Of a stretch of 64,000 nt of DNA, positions 1-14,410 are shown one piece after another. Origin of the DNA: Archegozetes longisetosus. Taxonomy: Eukaryota; Arthropoda; Arachnida; Sarcoptiformes; Trhypochthoniidae. Every line of letters starts with the position of its first letter. Within the stretch, counting starts at the first letter, position 1. The notes beneath the pieces were generated by a model. The model was not told where the DNA came from, did not search any database, and saw only the letters and a program-made list of their open reading frames with translations. The stretch is taken from assembly GCA_018873245.2 (NCBI GenBank), contig JAEMBT020000006.1, forward strand, positions 9,569,855-9,633,854, in the 5' to 3' direction. Made by a program: the position numbers and the translations under genes.

Positions 1-1330
1 ATGTTTGTACTGGCATGACTGGTAAGTCTCGAAGCAATACATTTGTAACAATGCTGACTACTTGTCAATAGGTATACATTGCTAACTAAATATAAGGCTT
101 AAGTGAAAACCATCAATGAATGATCCTTGCGTCTTTTTCTCCCTCTCCAAGAATCCATCCCTATGACTTCTGTTGGTTTGGTCTCTGGTCACTCCTCCTT
201 CTTGTGACAGAGATTTCTCTTAGTCAGTGAATTCCGTGCAATAGGTCTAATAAACTTATTGAAGAATCGAGGGAATTTTCTTTGCTGTAAATATGTTTAC
301 TTTATGAGTAACCCAAGTTTCAAAGTATAAAAGTATTTGACAACTTTTTGGTCAAAAGTGTTGATCATTTATCAAATATAAGAAAAATAAAGTTTAATAA
401 TTGGCATTTTTGAGGGGCAGTTCTTCAATCATATTTGAGGTGAAATGAATTGCAAGAATTAATAGAGAAGAAGTTTAGTTGGAAGATTGGGTTGCGTGAT
501 GAATTTGAAGAGTGAATGTGTTTAATATTACTGATAGGTTAATGTTGCATATAATGTATTAGTATTAGATGAGTCTGAAACGAGAGTTAGTGTTAGATGA
601 GTCTAATGTATGAATTAGCATTAAATCACTTAAATGCAAAGATTGAAGTGTTGGCAAAAGTTTAGAAAGACCGCAACACAACATTAAAGCCATGTAAGCA
701 AAAACAGAATAGACTTCTCGCCTATTTTTTCCTCGAATATTCCTATTGCTCGCTCCCTATTCTACTTTCTTAGAATCAATAATCGATCTTAAGCGAAATA
801 GTGGAAAGCATTCGGTTTTCATTTTCATTGGATTCGCTATTCTTTGGAATAATGGTTTGAGTTGTTCTCGGCTGTTTTGTACTTTCGTTGATCTGTGGAT
901 GTGATTGAAAGGGTTTGTATGGTAGACTTTTGTTGTAAGAGATAACCAGTAACCTACTTAGTTAACAACAATGTTAAGTCAATCAAAATTGTGACTTATA
1001 CATAATCACGTTGCCAGAGATATTGCTGTTTATTTATAAATACACTCCTCTTCTCTTCATTAAATCATCCATGTCTATTGTCTTCCTTTCTACCAGCTTT
1101 TTTCTCTCTCTATGTTTCTCTCTATTTCATTGTTCTCATCTATTCTTTATTCTGAACTGCATTGCATTATATTGTGATGCTATCCCACGAGACTTTCTTT
1201 TTATCGAAAAACTATGGATACTCTTTTGTCAGAAGTTCATAACATGTGGTCCGCCTGACCTGTGAGGGTCTTGCAAAAGTCTTTAGGGGCTGGAGAACAT
1301 CTTTAAATTAAATTATAAGTCAAAAGTCAG

Positions 1331-1391
1331 AGGAGTAAAGAAATAGAAGATCTGTAGAGAAATAGAAGTCTGTAGAGAAGCAGAAGATCTA
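1331..1391 (+). repeat. Short purine-rich degenerate tandem repeat
   Basis: About three imperfect copies of a unit like GTAGAGAAATAGAAGATCT follow each other. No coding potential is seen. It is probably simple-sequence expansion. Confidence 0.5.
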
Positions 1392-1609
1392 AATGCATAA
1401 AGAGGAACATTAGAAATAAGTTTTAAAAGTTAAGCAATCTGAGAAATAAATGAAAATTGCAGTTAGAAAGCATATCAGTTTTGGGGATCACTCAAGCTCT
1501 TTATTTAGTTGCATGCATTACACTATGATATACGATAAATATTCCAATTCAACAAAAATGTAAATTATACTTTACATTATAAATGCTTCATGTACGACCG
1601 CCTAGACTT

Positions 1610-1760
1610 CAATTCTTCTCTATTTTTCTTCTACTTCTACTTCTTCTGTCTCATTCTTCTTCTTATACTTCATTCTTGTTTTCCCTCAATCTTCTTATGC
1701 CTCACTGTTGTTGTGCCTCAATCTTGTTGTGTCTGATTCTTGTTGTGCCTGATTCTTATG
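1610..1760 (+). repeat. Pyrimidine-rich minisatellite-like repeat
   Basis: Imperfect repeats built around CTTCTTCTT and TCTTGTTGTGCCTCA follow each other; the last part repeats the TCTTGTTGTGYCTGA word about three times. The patch creates an apparent hydrophobic open frame rich in Leu and Ser. I read that as a by-product of the repeat, not as a gene. Confidence 0.55.
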
Positions 1761-2183
1761 AGGAATATAGAGAAAGCATTGATTTACATTACCATTGAAT
1801 TGAGATTCTTGATCCTTAGATGTTTATGAAGAATGATATCTACCGAAGTTTATCCAATCTTTAGTAAATCCCCAATTTGTGCATATGTCACTTTAGGACA
1901 CAATTCGATTTTTTAGCCTCAGCATCATTTGGTCTCAGCTAACTTTACTTCATCTGAGACTCATCTGAGAAAAATCATTTGCTAAATCTCACTATATTTT
2001 TCAGAACATTTCAGTTCTCAGTAGTTAATACCAGTATAGGTTCACTTGAGCCACCCTAATGTTTCTCTTTGGTTATTACCCAAAAATATTCAATTAATAT
2101 TTATTTGGCATCTAATACTCTATTAATATAAAGTTATGGCTTGCATTTCCAACATAGCTATCATAAATAGCATATTGTCCGTT

Positions 2184-2246
2184 ACTGCTATAAAGCCCTA
2201 TCTCGCGTTCGCGATACATCACAGATACGACTCTATAGCACTGACC
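2184..2246 (+). repeat. Dispersed repeat motif, copy A
   Basis: This shares with 26739-26801 the ordered words ACTGCTAT, three bases, GCCCTATCTC, 33 bases, then GCACTGACC, at identical spacing. The matching spacing argues for common descent. It may be the core of a larger old interspersed element whose edges I cannot see. Confidence 0.45.
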
Positions 2247-5200
2247 TGGCCACCTATTGCAGTGGCGTGTGTCCTATGTATTTTAAGTTATTCTCTAACC
2301 CAATCTATGTTACCTGCGCTTAACTCTAAATTCATTGATTTGAAACTTAAAATTGGATGATCTAGTTTTTTTGAATAATTTAGCAACGTTCAATAGTTCC
2401 TTTACTTGTTTTATTGATTGGGCAAAACTTCTAAAATTGAAATATTAACGAAATACATCTAAGAATCAGTTATTTGAAGACTAAAATGCATTTATCGTGT
2501 TGTATAAATAATTGACGAATGTTTGAAGGCTTCAGTTCATATATTGATTAGCTGTTGAGCTAAAAAAGTTGAGATCAGAAATTAGAGAATATTTTCAATA
2601 TGTGGTATGAATTATGAATCCACTGACGAAATATACTCAGGGGAAGCAATTAGAAATAAATTACTCAACCAAATACTACATATAAATAGAGCGCTTCACT
2701 TAATTGCTTAAAGTTTGTTATCAATACCATCAACAAACACTCCAACCCGTAGTATATTTCAGTCTTCAGAATCACTAGCTATCTAATATATTCTGACTAA
2801 CTTTACTATTTCTCTTCACTTTTTCTACTCATTTTCCAATCTTCATTTATAATCATCATTATATTAATGCATATTAATTTGTCTAGAACTCACTTCAAAG
2901 CTATTCTATCAATAAAAATATATGTAAGACATTTAACTGTATTCAACAGATAAAACTTCACTTATTAGTACTGTTACGCTACATTTTCTTAAGCTCAAAC
3001 TTATTTTTCATAGATTAGACTTTTATATTTTATATAAGATGGTAATCAAAACAGTCTTTTATGCTTATTTTGTAAACACATGATTTGTCTTGTCTTTATG
3101 CCACACAAACAACTTTCGGGTCAAAAATTTATTAATTCTTATCGAGATCTCTGCTTCTCGTCTTTAAAGTTGAGATTATGATTAATTGGGCTTTTAATCT
3201 TTTTATATTCCACAATTAATCTGTTTTTATAGGCTTGAAAAAATTAGAATTTGATATGAACTTTTTCCAAATTAAAATAGAAATCTTCTCTACTTTTGAA
3301 CATAGGCTTGGAACTGCCTATTTTGTCAGAATATCTCTTAAGAACTTAAGCGGATGAGTTGAGGTCGGATCCGATTTTTTTCTGTCCATTTATAAAACAA
3401 AAGATTTTGCGCACAGGTTCCCCAAAGGAAAAATCTTTATTCATATCAATAAGTTTGAGCTGTATTTTACATATGCCAACTTAAATGTGTGTACAATTCT
3501 AAACATGATTGTAGCAAAAGTTAGGGCAATGTTTATTTAGAAGTACTCAAACGGAACCTACAATTTACATTCTTTATACTCCATCTCAACAAAGACATGG
3601 AAACCTCATTTACAGTTAATCCTTTACTCAAAATAATTGACATTCAATCCAAAGAAGCCTCAACTTGAAAACACTTAACAATTGGGTTTTGTTTAGCGTT
3701 TGTTTGAGAATATTTATTCATTGATGACAGCAGTTATAAATGAGTTGGTTCTAGCTTTTATTGACTATTAATTTGACGTGCAGGTTGTTCTCACTTAATA
3801 GTTCCTGATTTGATTTTCATGTTATTTTTCATTATATCCTATCTATTGAGTAATAACTGGCTTTAATAAAAATCCATTTTATCCAAACTTATATCCAAAG
3901 AATAAGAGTTGCCAAACATAACTGCAAATGATTGCTGCGGAACTGCATTTTTGTAAAAATGAGATATGATTATGATATAAAAACACCACTAAAGGCTCCT
4001 TTGGAATGCAAATGCAATTCTATTATAATGGCTATACTAGCTCTAAATGCCAGATTTGCTCCCTCTTCAATACTTTTCTCACTTCTTAATAAAACTTTCC
4101 AACAAATTGTCAAATTCCATTAATTCAAGTCCATTTCTTAGTTGAATTGAAGTCCAGGCTCTTTCTCTAAATGAGTTCTGAAGTAATTGTAGTTTAAGAT
4201 ATTTTGAGTATTACTTTGACCGTTTCAACATTTATTAAGGTTGAGTGTCCTATTTAGATTTATGTATGAGTTATTTTCAATTGTAATATCCTTCCATGAT
4301 TTTAGGTATCTTAAATTGCAGTGCCCTATCATGATTTTAGGTATCTTTTAATAAAATAAAAGCATAGGCCAGTTAAAGAGAGATTCTGTTTTACTTGATT
4401 ATTCACTGACTTGAGTAACTAGCTTGATGAGTTACCAAATTATCATGACTGGCGTTTTCACACATTTACAGTTATTTTTCATATATGCTTCAAAACTAGA
4501 CGAATTGAGAACACTCAGAGCTGGAAAGCATCTTTCCTTACATTTATTAGGAGCTCATCTAACTTCTACTCGTAGCCTAAAAGTTGATTCTCATCATTAG
4601 TTATAAATTAAAATGAAAAACATGAACAAAACACGAACAAAAGAGTAAGAAATGAGAGAAAAGATTTAATTTTTGTGCGATTTAGTTGATTAATTCTTGA
4701 ATTATTCTTGAGTTGTAGCTCATGTCGCCTTTGCCTGAACACATACTATGCTCCTATACTATGGAGACCACAATATGTGAGGTATGTTTGAAAAATACTC
4801 CCAACTCTTGTCGAGTTGCAAGCCTTATCTTTTATGGCAAAATCGATGTTTAAAAATGATTGACATCAAAAAGCTTTACTATTGAGAGTTGATTGGCTCT
4901 TGCCTTTATCATCGTTGAACATTTAACTTGATTTGACTTGGCTAAAGAAAAAAAGATCGCCAACTATATAGTTTCGAATTGAAAATGATGCCTAAAATAA
5001 ACTTGAGTCTTTTACATCTAAATAAATCTTCCTTCATTCGACAACTTTAATAAATAGATTAAATCAATGATTAACTCTCTAATGAGCTTTGCAGCAAAGT
5101 AGACTTTAAGAAGATTTATTCATTTGATTTGTAAATCTATCAGTACAGTACATAATACGTAGACTTAGTTTTTAAAGAATTATAAGCTCAAGTCTATTAT

Positions 5201-8200
5201 TTTGTTCAATTTATTTCTTGTCATTTTGTCAAAAATAAGATTGACTTTAGCGTTTTTCTATTTTTTATTTTTTTCAATCAATTTTATGTATGACTTGTTT
5301 TACACTGATATTTTAGTTTCATACAACTTATTATAACGATCATATCCACTGAAATATCGCAACTTTGCATATCTTTTATAAAATTTGCTTCATGTGAATC
5401 GTTATGAATGTATTAGTCAAATAAAGACTCTTGTTGTGTATTACAGTTGAAGTATACTTCTCTGTTATTATAAGTTTTATAATACCTAGAAGTCCGGATT
5501 TCAGTAGTTGAGTCAATTTTATGACTTCTTCTCTGTTTGACATGTTTTTGCTGATGACAACAGTTTTATTCTTGTCGAGCTATAATTAAATAAAACTAAT
5601 AAGAGCAATATTCTTAATGCTGATTCTCTCAGTTCTCCCGCAGCAAGTATCTCATCTGAATTATTAACTGAAAAAGTGCAATAAGTATTACTAAAGGTTA
5701 GGTCGTTCTTTCAAAATCAAATATTTGTGAGCGAAAGTCATTTTAAGGCAGATTCAATTAGAGATAAGATAATTTGAAGAGTTAATGCTTTTATGTAGGG
5801 CAGAGAATATTGATGTATAAGATCAATATTAGTGACCAACAGATTTTAGTCGACAATCAGATTATGAGTGCTTTAACTGAATATTTGTAGGCGCTGTCAG
5901 TGCAATTTGAAAGATTGAATGGCTGAAGCAATATAAATAGAGAGCCGAACTTATTAAGCATTAAATGCAATTGTTTTACAGGTAAAATTGTTTTACAGGT
6001 AATAGTTAGAGATAAAATGCTTTCACTGTTTTTATTATTAGCTTTATTTCTTAAGTTAGCGAACATAATAGGATTGTAAATATAAAGACCGATTAAACAT
6101 TAAATTGTCCGAATAAACTCTAACATTAAACTTGCAATTTTTATCTCAGCTTTTAGTTCTTCTTCCAGTTCTTCTTCGGAAGCATGAATCATTGGAAAGA
6201 TTAACGTTTAGCGCAATAAGTTTAGTTCGCAGTTATATTTGCAAAGATCAGTATAAGTATACAAAGTTAAGGTTTAAAAGTGAGAATTGAAAAATTAAAT
6301 TCAATAAGTGAGCACGTGCTCTGAATTCTTGATTCTTTGAAGCTATTTGTCATTTGTCTATTTTAAGAGTGGAACAGTGTATATATGACTTCTATACATA
6401 TGGCGCCAATAATGTATGCCCTCTTCAACGGTTCAGAAGAGCAGCCAAATTCTACCATAATGTCAGTTATATAATCACATGAATATATTTAAATTTATGA
6501 GCTATACAATTGGTTAAGCCTTTTCACATAAATGTAAATTTACTGCTGTATTACTGTATAAGTGTTCTAAGTATTCAAAGTGTTCAAACTGCTCAAACCG
6601 CTCAATATTGTCCCGATTTATCACTGATCTTCTGGAACTCTGGCTAACATTTGACTCCCGAATCTATTGAAACAATTTGGTGTATGCATCAAACTAATTA
6701 GATTTAATTACACCCTTAGATCGAGTCGAGCTATGCGAGAGTAAGCAATAGGATAAACGAGATGTAGAATTTATTGAACACTTTTGGTTAGGTTATATTC
6801 AGTTCTGTCATTTTATTAAACACTTTTGGGTGCATTATATTCTGTTTTGCAGTTTATGACTCGTATATGGATTAATAAATTAATTTATTGCATACACAGT
6901 ATAAAAAGTAATAGTCTTTGATGAACATTAACTTCCGAATGAGTAGAAATCGTCATACTTTTGACGAATAAAATTTAGGCTCATTTTACCAACGAAATTA
7001 TGTTTATAGCCAGAAATGATAACGACTCAAATGATTTGCTGAATACTGATTGTTGATGAGTTAGAAAATGGCTCAAATCATATTTACCAGCTATCTGATA
7101 AAGCCTTTCATTTTAAACTAATTAAAAACCGCGCTCTCAACTCAATTAAACGATTCCTATTATTCTGAAACCATTCTACCCAACAATTAATGCGATCCGA
7201 TTCTAACACAAAACACATTTAGTTAACAGTTTAATCAAAAGTAGTGATTGAAAGTATTAGAAGATTGCCGTAGATATTGATTAAATTCAAATTGCAGTCA
7301 TGTTCATGTATTTTATCTTTAATCTGAGATTTGGATTGCATTCTCCAGATTCCACATTAGTCTAAATTCTGTAAAAATAGTTAAGATGAAATGATATTAA
7401 TTGTAAATGTGATTAACTATTTAAGAGAGTCTAATGATCATAGAGACAGTTATCAAAAAGATCTTCATAGTAATGTTTTCTATTTTTTACTCAAGCTTTT
7501 AGAGAGAGTATTGATCTTTTGCCAAAATTAAATTAAATTATTGGCAACCCAGTCATTTTTCACAGAGAATACTGGAATTGAGCATAAAAAGATTAAGAAA
7601 ATTAAAATTTTCCAGTTCCTTATAACTTAAATACAAACAATGAAATTATTTAAATATTTCAATTTCATTTGCATTTGTGCCTATTAATTGTGAATGAGAG
7701 CAGTGGTGCTCTTCATTCTTTTATTCATAATTTTGACCAATTTATTAGAGTATAATTTCAGTTTGTCATACTATCACGCTATTTATAAGAACATTTTAGA
7801 TAAAAATGATCGGTAGGCTGTCACATAATTTGCAAAATCTTCATAATTATATTCATTTAATTGGAATTATACTGAAAATTGAACTGCGAGCTAAACCAAG
7901 AGCTTGTCACACAACAATTTTAGGCTCAAACCCAACATTCAATGAGTTGATATTGATTTTTAAATAGAATTGTTGAGTAGCTTTGAATGCCTAAATTTTT
8001 CATTTTTGAAAGTATTTTTTCGCTTTACTTGTTTGGCCGACATTTTTTTAATATTATTTTTTTCTTTTGAATAAATAAAAAAGTAAATGAATTGAAAACT
8101 TTGTGAGAGATAAGTGATCGGCTTTACGTAAGAATAAAAATAATAAAAGGACTAAAATTGTACTTGTTATTGAAACACTTTCGTTCATTTGGAGCAATAT

Positions 8201-8617
8201 CTGAGAATCTCTGATGACTATTCTATTAGTTGTTAGGATTGTTAGCAAAAAAGAGAAAACTAAAAGTTCAAAAGTGCTGTTGATTAATTAGATAAAATGG
8301 GAGAAAGTAAAACAGGCAAAATAGAGCTAAAAATGATTGATTGTATTTAACTAATGCATTCTCTTTACTAATAATAATTATAATATTTCATAAGAGATGA
8401 TTAGCTGCAAAATACAATTTGGACAATACAAAGTATTGTTTCCTACTTTTGTCACTAATTATAAGTAACGTCTACTGATTGTGTTGTATGCAATTCAATC
8501 CAAATAAATGATACTAAAGGCGATGTAACGAAATTGATTAACGTTTTAATTATAGAATAATAATATTGATAAAAATGTGTGCACTCTATACAATCATGTT
8601 GTCAATGATAGTGTGCG

Positions 8618-8685
8618 TTTATTAAACGCTTATAAGTTTATGTCTTCATTTAATGCTTATAAGTATGATTTAATGCTTATAAGTT
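8618..8685 (+). repeat. Three near-copies of a 12-16 bp word
   Basis: The word AAYGCTTATAAG occurs three times within about 70 bp, preceded by TTTA or TTAA. It is a short local duplication with no evident function. Confidence 0.4.
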
Positions 8686-9613
8686 GCCAAATAAATGGAA
8701 TTTAAAGATTAAGATCAACTCGTTTTTCATACAAATCTAAAATCGATATTAGAAATTAAAGCTTCTAATTGATTTTTTCGTTCAATCAAACATTTAGCAA
8801 TATTGTATAATTTGCGAAATTTCAACTATACTAAATAATATAATTAGTATTGATGTGCCACCAACTGGTCTTTTGTTTTGTTTAATTTTCTGGTCAGTTC
8901 TCAACGTATAAGCACTTGAAGAACATGAGTAGAAAAAGAGGAGAATCACAATTTCAAATTTTGATCTGTTGTTTTGAATTTCAATAAAGATATGCCATAA
9001 AAGAATAATTTTGTGAAGCATTCTATCAAAGTTTGATATAAGGACTTATATATTGAACAAAAGTGTAATAAAGTCCGGACTTGGCATACAAATTGAGAAA
9101 AAAAGCGGTCATTTTTTCATAAGCTTGAGAGTGTTTTGGAAAAACAATTTATTTTAAATCCTCAGTTTGGGTTTACCCATCTTCTTCTAGCTCTAAAGAT
9201 ATATTTAAAAAAAAGAGCACTGAACAAAAGATTTGCAAGATGATTTGCGAAATGGTTTGCGAGAATGAGAATAAAAGTATAGGAATAGTTGTATAACTGG
9301 TAAAAAGCGTTCAGCTCATAATAGAGTCATAAGAAATAGTCCAACTTAATTGTGTTTTAGGGATTATCACACAGAAACGTTCCATATATTTGCTTCTCTG
9401 CTAGAACATATTATCACATCTATCAACGCATTATAACCCTATGGATCGATCTCCCAAAGCTTTAACTAAGGGATGGCTTATTAGCTCATTTTGTGATAGT
9501 AGTTATAGTAGTTATATATACTGTTAGACTACAAATGTGACAAAACTAGAAACACTCTTTACCATTGCTTTTCTTCCCTTCTGTGAGCTTTTCTTTCCCT
9601 CTCTCCTCTCTTC

Positions 9614-9614
<1 letters not shown>

Positions 9615-9684
<70 letters not shown>

Positions 9685-9690
9685 TCTCTC
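9615..9690 (+). repeat. (CT)n microsatellite
   Basis: A nearly uninterrupted CT dinucleotide run, with one CC interruption near its 3' end, lies about 200 bp upstream of the first recognised Dpr-like exon. It is probably length-variable, and copy number in this consensus may be unreliable. Confidence 0.95.
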
Positions 9691-9884
9691 TTCTTCGGAA
9701 TCAATAGTAAAATAAAAGCCTAACGCTTGAGCTCTTTTAACGTATCACATCTTATTTTTTGAGCAGAAAGTGAGCATAAATGACAGATAAGAGTGACATA
9801 TAAATTGATTTTTAGCTAACAGCTATCATGTACGTGTCAAATGGAAAATTATTTGCATATTTCTTTTGCATTATCAAACGTTAG

Positions 9885-12800
9885 GCCAACACCGAAATGC
9901 AGTCAAAGAAGAAAGTTTTACAGTAGTAGAAGAAAGTGGTAGAGTTGATGGAAAATCTTTTTTATCCATGCAATCATTACGTTCATTATCATTAACCAGT
10001 TTAAATCAATTAAGAATGTTTGAAGAACGAGCTGTACCTAAGAATGTGACCGCACAAATCGGCCATCCAGTCTATTTGCATTGCATCGTAGAGCCAATCG
10101 GTGATAAAATGGTACGCTATGAATAACAATTAGACCATTAATGTCTGTTTCAAAATGATAAATACCTTTTGATACTATTAATTTAGGTCTCATGGATTCG
10201 TTTACGTGATTTTCATTTGCTAACAGTAGGTCTTCTCACATATATATCAGATGATCGATTCGTAATAAGACACGGAACACTACAATCAAACGACTGGGCC
10301 CTACAAATTAAGCATGTTACACCTAAGGATGAAGGTTCTAATATCAAATCACTTACTATATAATACTCTATTGCTAACTATATAACATCATATCACTCTA
10401 TCAATACTTGATCACTTTGTATTATCCCCTCCTCTCTTAATATCTATACCCTTCATATTGTTATTCTTTGTTATTATTTCTCTATATTCCTCTGCACTTC
10501 CTTTCATTTCTCTTCATTCACCCTCATTGTATGATCTTTTTATTAATATTTTATTAGACTTGTTTAAATTGCTTCTAAGGTTAGAATTTAATCAAATTTC
10601 AGGTTTATATGAATGTCAAATTAACTCGGATCCTCCAAGAAGTCAGTAAGTATACTATGCCTTAGAATTTCTATGGAAACGTTTGAGTGCAAGTGTTATG
10701 AAAAAACGTGACTATATAGTAGTAAATGATATTAAAATATCAATACATTTTTCTTTCCAGGTATTACTATTTGCATGTTGTCGGTATGTATCCAAACTTT
10801 AGCACATATTATTTATAGCTTATACTACATATATAATGCTCTATTAAACTAGAACCATATGACAAGATTACGCTTTCATAAACCAAACTAATCAGTCGAT
10901 CATAAGAGAGTTTATTATCAAAATAACAATTGTTAGCATATAAAAGAACTGATTGTGACCTCGAGCTCGATTTCAAGTATGTTCAAAAGTATGAATGCAT
11001 GCAAAATGGAGTAAAATAGTGAGAGTAAGTCGACCATCAAAAATGACAATATAAGCCATTGTAGTCTAAAAAATGGAAATCATGTCAAATATGGTTTAGT
11101 GAATAGAGTTAGTGAACATATACAATAAAATAAAGTTATCACAGATGAGGCGCAGCTCTTTGAATAAGATTTGGCTAGAATAACAAAATCTCATTAAAAC
11201 TCATCAAATATTTATAGCAAATTAATTAAACATTTTCTCTTTTTCGTTCTTAATCTGATTAGTTCCTGTGGCTGAGATGGTTGGATATCCAGATATGTTT
11301 GTTAGAACTGGTGCTACAATCAATTTAACATGTATTATATCACGTTCACCCGAACCGCCTGCGTTTGTCTTTTGGTATCATAACGATCGTATGATTAATT
11401 ACGACTACAATTCTATTGGTCGCGGGCAAATTTCTGTGCATAAAGACCCATCCAAAAGTGATTCAGTCATCTCTCGTCTTGTCATACGTGGCGCAAAGCT
11501 ACATGATAGCGGCAATTATACGTGTACTCCTAGCAATGCTGAGCCAGCACATTTATACGTACATGTTTTACAAGGTAAATCACTTAATTATGTGGTTAAT
11601 CCAACCGCCACATCTGAGATGTCCGCTTCTCCTCGTCAGATTATCTCGTTTCCCACTTTTCCAAATCGATCCAAAGTCAAATTTGAGCTAGACCAATTTG
11701 AGCCAGGCCAATCTCCTAAAATAACCAAGCTTTGCCCATTATCTTTCGATCGATGTATCACAATAATTGATAATCGGTTGCAAACTTTTCGATAAAATTG
11801 GAATGAAGTTTTTGTTGACAGTGCAAGTAGATTTACTCATAGGTGGGCATTTTATTCGAGAACATTTTGCTGCAGAGTAGAACATGAGTTTCCGAGTGGG
11901 AAATTTTTCGCCTAGCTAAACTTTACATTTGGCATAGGATTGACACGGTATGAGGAAAGGACACCTGGCAGGAATGCATTGTAATATTAATAAAAGCATT
12001 TGAGGCCTCATTGACCATATAAAGTGATGAAAGTATAATATAAGCTGAACTTGGTTCATTACTCGCTAGTAATGTTGTAATTAAAAAAATCCCTAAAAAC
12101 TGCATGACTTTCTGGAGTTGGTGAAAAATTGCGTTATCGATCTTATAACACTGATAACCCACACGTTGATATAGTTTTGATAAACTTGAGGGTTTGCGAA
12201 ATAATAATCGCATAACATGAAAGTCATAATCATACACTAAATCTTAGAGACTTTCATTTATATCAATTATGCAATATTTGATGGCTTTATGTGTACCACT
12301 AATAAAATTACGAATGCTATCCGTCTAACTTAAACAACGTATTATCGCCAATCGTTGTTATATGGCTGAGAATAAGTAATTTAGTAGCTAAACAAACATT
12401 TCTCATTCCGTAGCAATCAATGTTATTGAAACACTCAATTTGTTCTGTGCGTATATATAGATATATATATATATTGTGTAAACGTTTTCTACTAGTTTTT
12501 CTAACTCTAAACCTTATGACCCCATTTTAATAAACAGTCAAATTTACCAGACTTTGATTACGAAACTGGTTATAATGACTTATTTTGTTCGTTATGCCTT
12601 CGAAAATTGAATTATGTGAATAAATTGACGCTAAACAAATATTAGTTTATGTAAACCTATTCAAATGATACTGTTTTAAGCTAAACTCCTTTTGCCTAAG
12701 TTAATGTTTCGAAATAGTGGAGATGAAATTTGAAAAATGTTACAATAATCACAAAGAATTAAATGGAATTTATTGTTTATTGTTAGGCGAGAAGCGTTTA

Positions 12801-12953
12801 TCGAGTAGAATCCAAAACGACGAGAGCAGCTCAATAGAACAGAATGGTAGTAATAGGAGTTTTCATGCATCACTGTATACCTACACTTCAACTAACATTC
12901 TCTGCTTAATTATGGTTGTACTCCAATGCACCAATTTAGCAATTGTTACATGA
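9885..12953 (+). CDS. dpr-like: Dpr-like two-immunoglobulin-domain cell-surface protein, 3' six exons
   Basis: This encodes most of a Dpr (defective proboscis extension response)-type protein. In insects these are neuronal surface receptors that pair with DIP proteins in synaptic partner choice. Proposed exons are 9885-10111, 10187-10334, 10603-10645, 10761-10783, 11263-11574 and 12787-12953; every junction keeps frame. Ig domain 1 runs from NVTAQIGHPVYLHC through VSWIRLRDFHLLTVG to GLYECQIN, with both cysteines and the core Trp. Ig domain 2 has ATINLTCI, FWYHND and DSGNYTCTPSNAEPAHLYVH, the family signature. The last exon adds a short Ser/Asn-rich linker and a hydrophobic end (TNILCLIMVVLQCTNLAIVT), fitting a membrane or GPI-attached tail. 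The first listed exon has no start codon and follows an acceptor, so the signal peptide is encoded further upstream. The donor at 10335 (GTTCTA) is weak but required by the frame. The exact family member cannot be told. Confidence 0.88.
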
Positions 12954-12991
12954 AAAATCGCCATTAACTAGATTCTACTACATTGCCAGGG

Positions 12992-12997
12992 AATAAA
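12992..12997 (+). promoter_or_regulatory. Possible poly(A) signal of the Dpr-like gene
   Basis: AATAAA lies 39 bp after the stop codon at 12951-12953. In such AT-rich DNA the hexamer is common by chance. Confidence 0.35.
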
Positions 12998-14410
12998 TAT
13001 CATTGCTATCACTCATCGTTCCCAACTATTACGGCTACACCAACTGCTTTTCACATGAACAACTCATCTTCATCTCTCATTTTTGATCATTATATTCAAA
13101 TTGACATTTTCTCTCTTTTGACTCTCTTTCGACTGACTGTAAAATAATATTAATTTTTGCGATCATTAGCAATTCTAACTATTGATAATTATTGTATTTA
13201 CTCATATTATGATAATTATCTTTACAATTATTGTAAATATTAGGCTAGAAAGAAAAGGTTTTTCTTATTGATTAGACTCATCTGAAATGTATATGCAACA
13301 ATACCTCTTATCACAACTAAAGTGTGAAACTGACTAAACTTTAATATAAATCTATCAATTAACTATTCATTATGAATCCTTTCTTCTTTATTTTTCTCTC
13401 TTTCCAAACAGTGTTCAAATCAAATGATTGTAAAATCATTTTCAATCTAATCCATCAAATAAAGTAAGTTAAGTGATCCCATTGATCAGTTGAGTCAAAT
13501 TTGTTCTTCTAAACTCTAATCTAATTTACATGAAAAGCTAATTCGGAACTATTTATGGATCAATTTTAATCAACTATTTTCAAGCCTTATGTTTGCACTT
13601 GAAAATTTACTCAAATATATTCTACATGAAAATGTACGAATTGTTTAAGTAAAGGTATATTTTCGATTATTTAGAGATCTGTAGCTCCTCGCCGAATAAC
13701 GGATTAGCACTAAATCCGCATTCTCTCAAACAACTAATAGATAAAATCTGAAAAATCAGTTTCATTTGGACTTGATGTAGAAAACTCCATAAAACTGATT
13801 GCAATCATTGAAATCATTAATAATTCGTATTTAGAGATTAAGTCAGACTTTTAAAAGTACGATTTAATTTCTAACTTTCTGGAGAGAGCTTCACCACTAC
13901 AGATGTCTTTGTTTGATTAAATTGCATTTTCAGCTCAAACCATAAAATATCATTGAACTGGCATTAAAAATGGATCGGGTTTACTTTGAAAAAATTTATA
14001 AAGTTTCTTTTTTAATAAATATTTCAACAATAAATTCTTTTTATGCATTAATCATTTAAGAAACTTGAAATATATCATTCAATTCAAACTGACCCAATTT
14101 GACCCGACTTAACCCTGATTGACTGGATTCTAGTCTCTAGATAACACAGAGCTCGACGAAAAATTACCAGTTCTTTGCAAATGCATTTCATTCTCTGATT
14201 GGCTCAAATGTGAGGTTCCATTCATTCAATATATTACTCGTACGTTAAATTGAATTTTAAAACGCCTTGTTAGACATGTTTTAGTAGAAGACAAGAGAGT
14301 TGTATGTATGTGACAGTAAAACAATTGTTAATCATCTTTAATACTCTTAAGGGTAAGAATCGGTATTAGACAATTTTGAAGATAAAGATTACTTAAAGAT
14401 ATTGAACGGA
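12998..14410. other. Spacer between the Dpr-like gene and the aquaglyceroporin
   Basis: No recognisable coding, RNA or repeat feature is seen on either strand. It should contain the aquaglyceroporin promoter and 5' UTR, since the proposed start codon at 14411 is the first ATG after an in-frame stop. A 5' UTR intron cannot be excluded. Confidence 0.5.

Larger units (their letters stand above)
1..9884. other. Long non-coding stretch (spacer or 5' introns of the Dpr-like gene)
   Basis: No stretch here translates into a protein I recognise on either strand. The open frames are short, AT-rich and low in complexity. Because the first Dpr exon at 9885 begins in mid-codon after a splice acceptor, the leader and signal-peptide exons of that gene must lie upstream, either here or outside the window; I could not find them. 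The stretch holds a CT microsatellite, two minisatellite-like patches and one copy of a dispersed motif, listed separately. Confidence 0.6.

Noticed and set aside
1583-1798. Open frame with a signal-peptide-like Leu-rich start
   Set aside because: It is produced by a CTT/TTG-rich minisatellite; the Leu/Ser run continues past any signal-peptide length and no family is recognisable.
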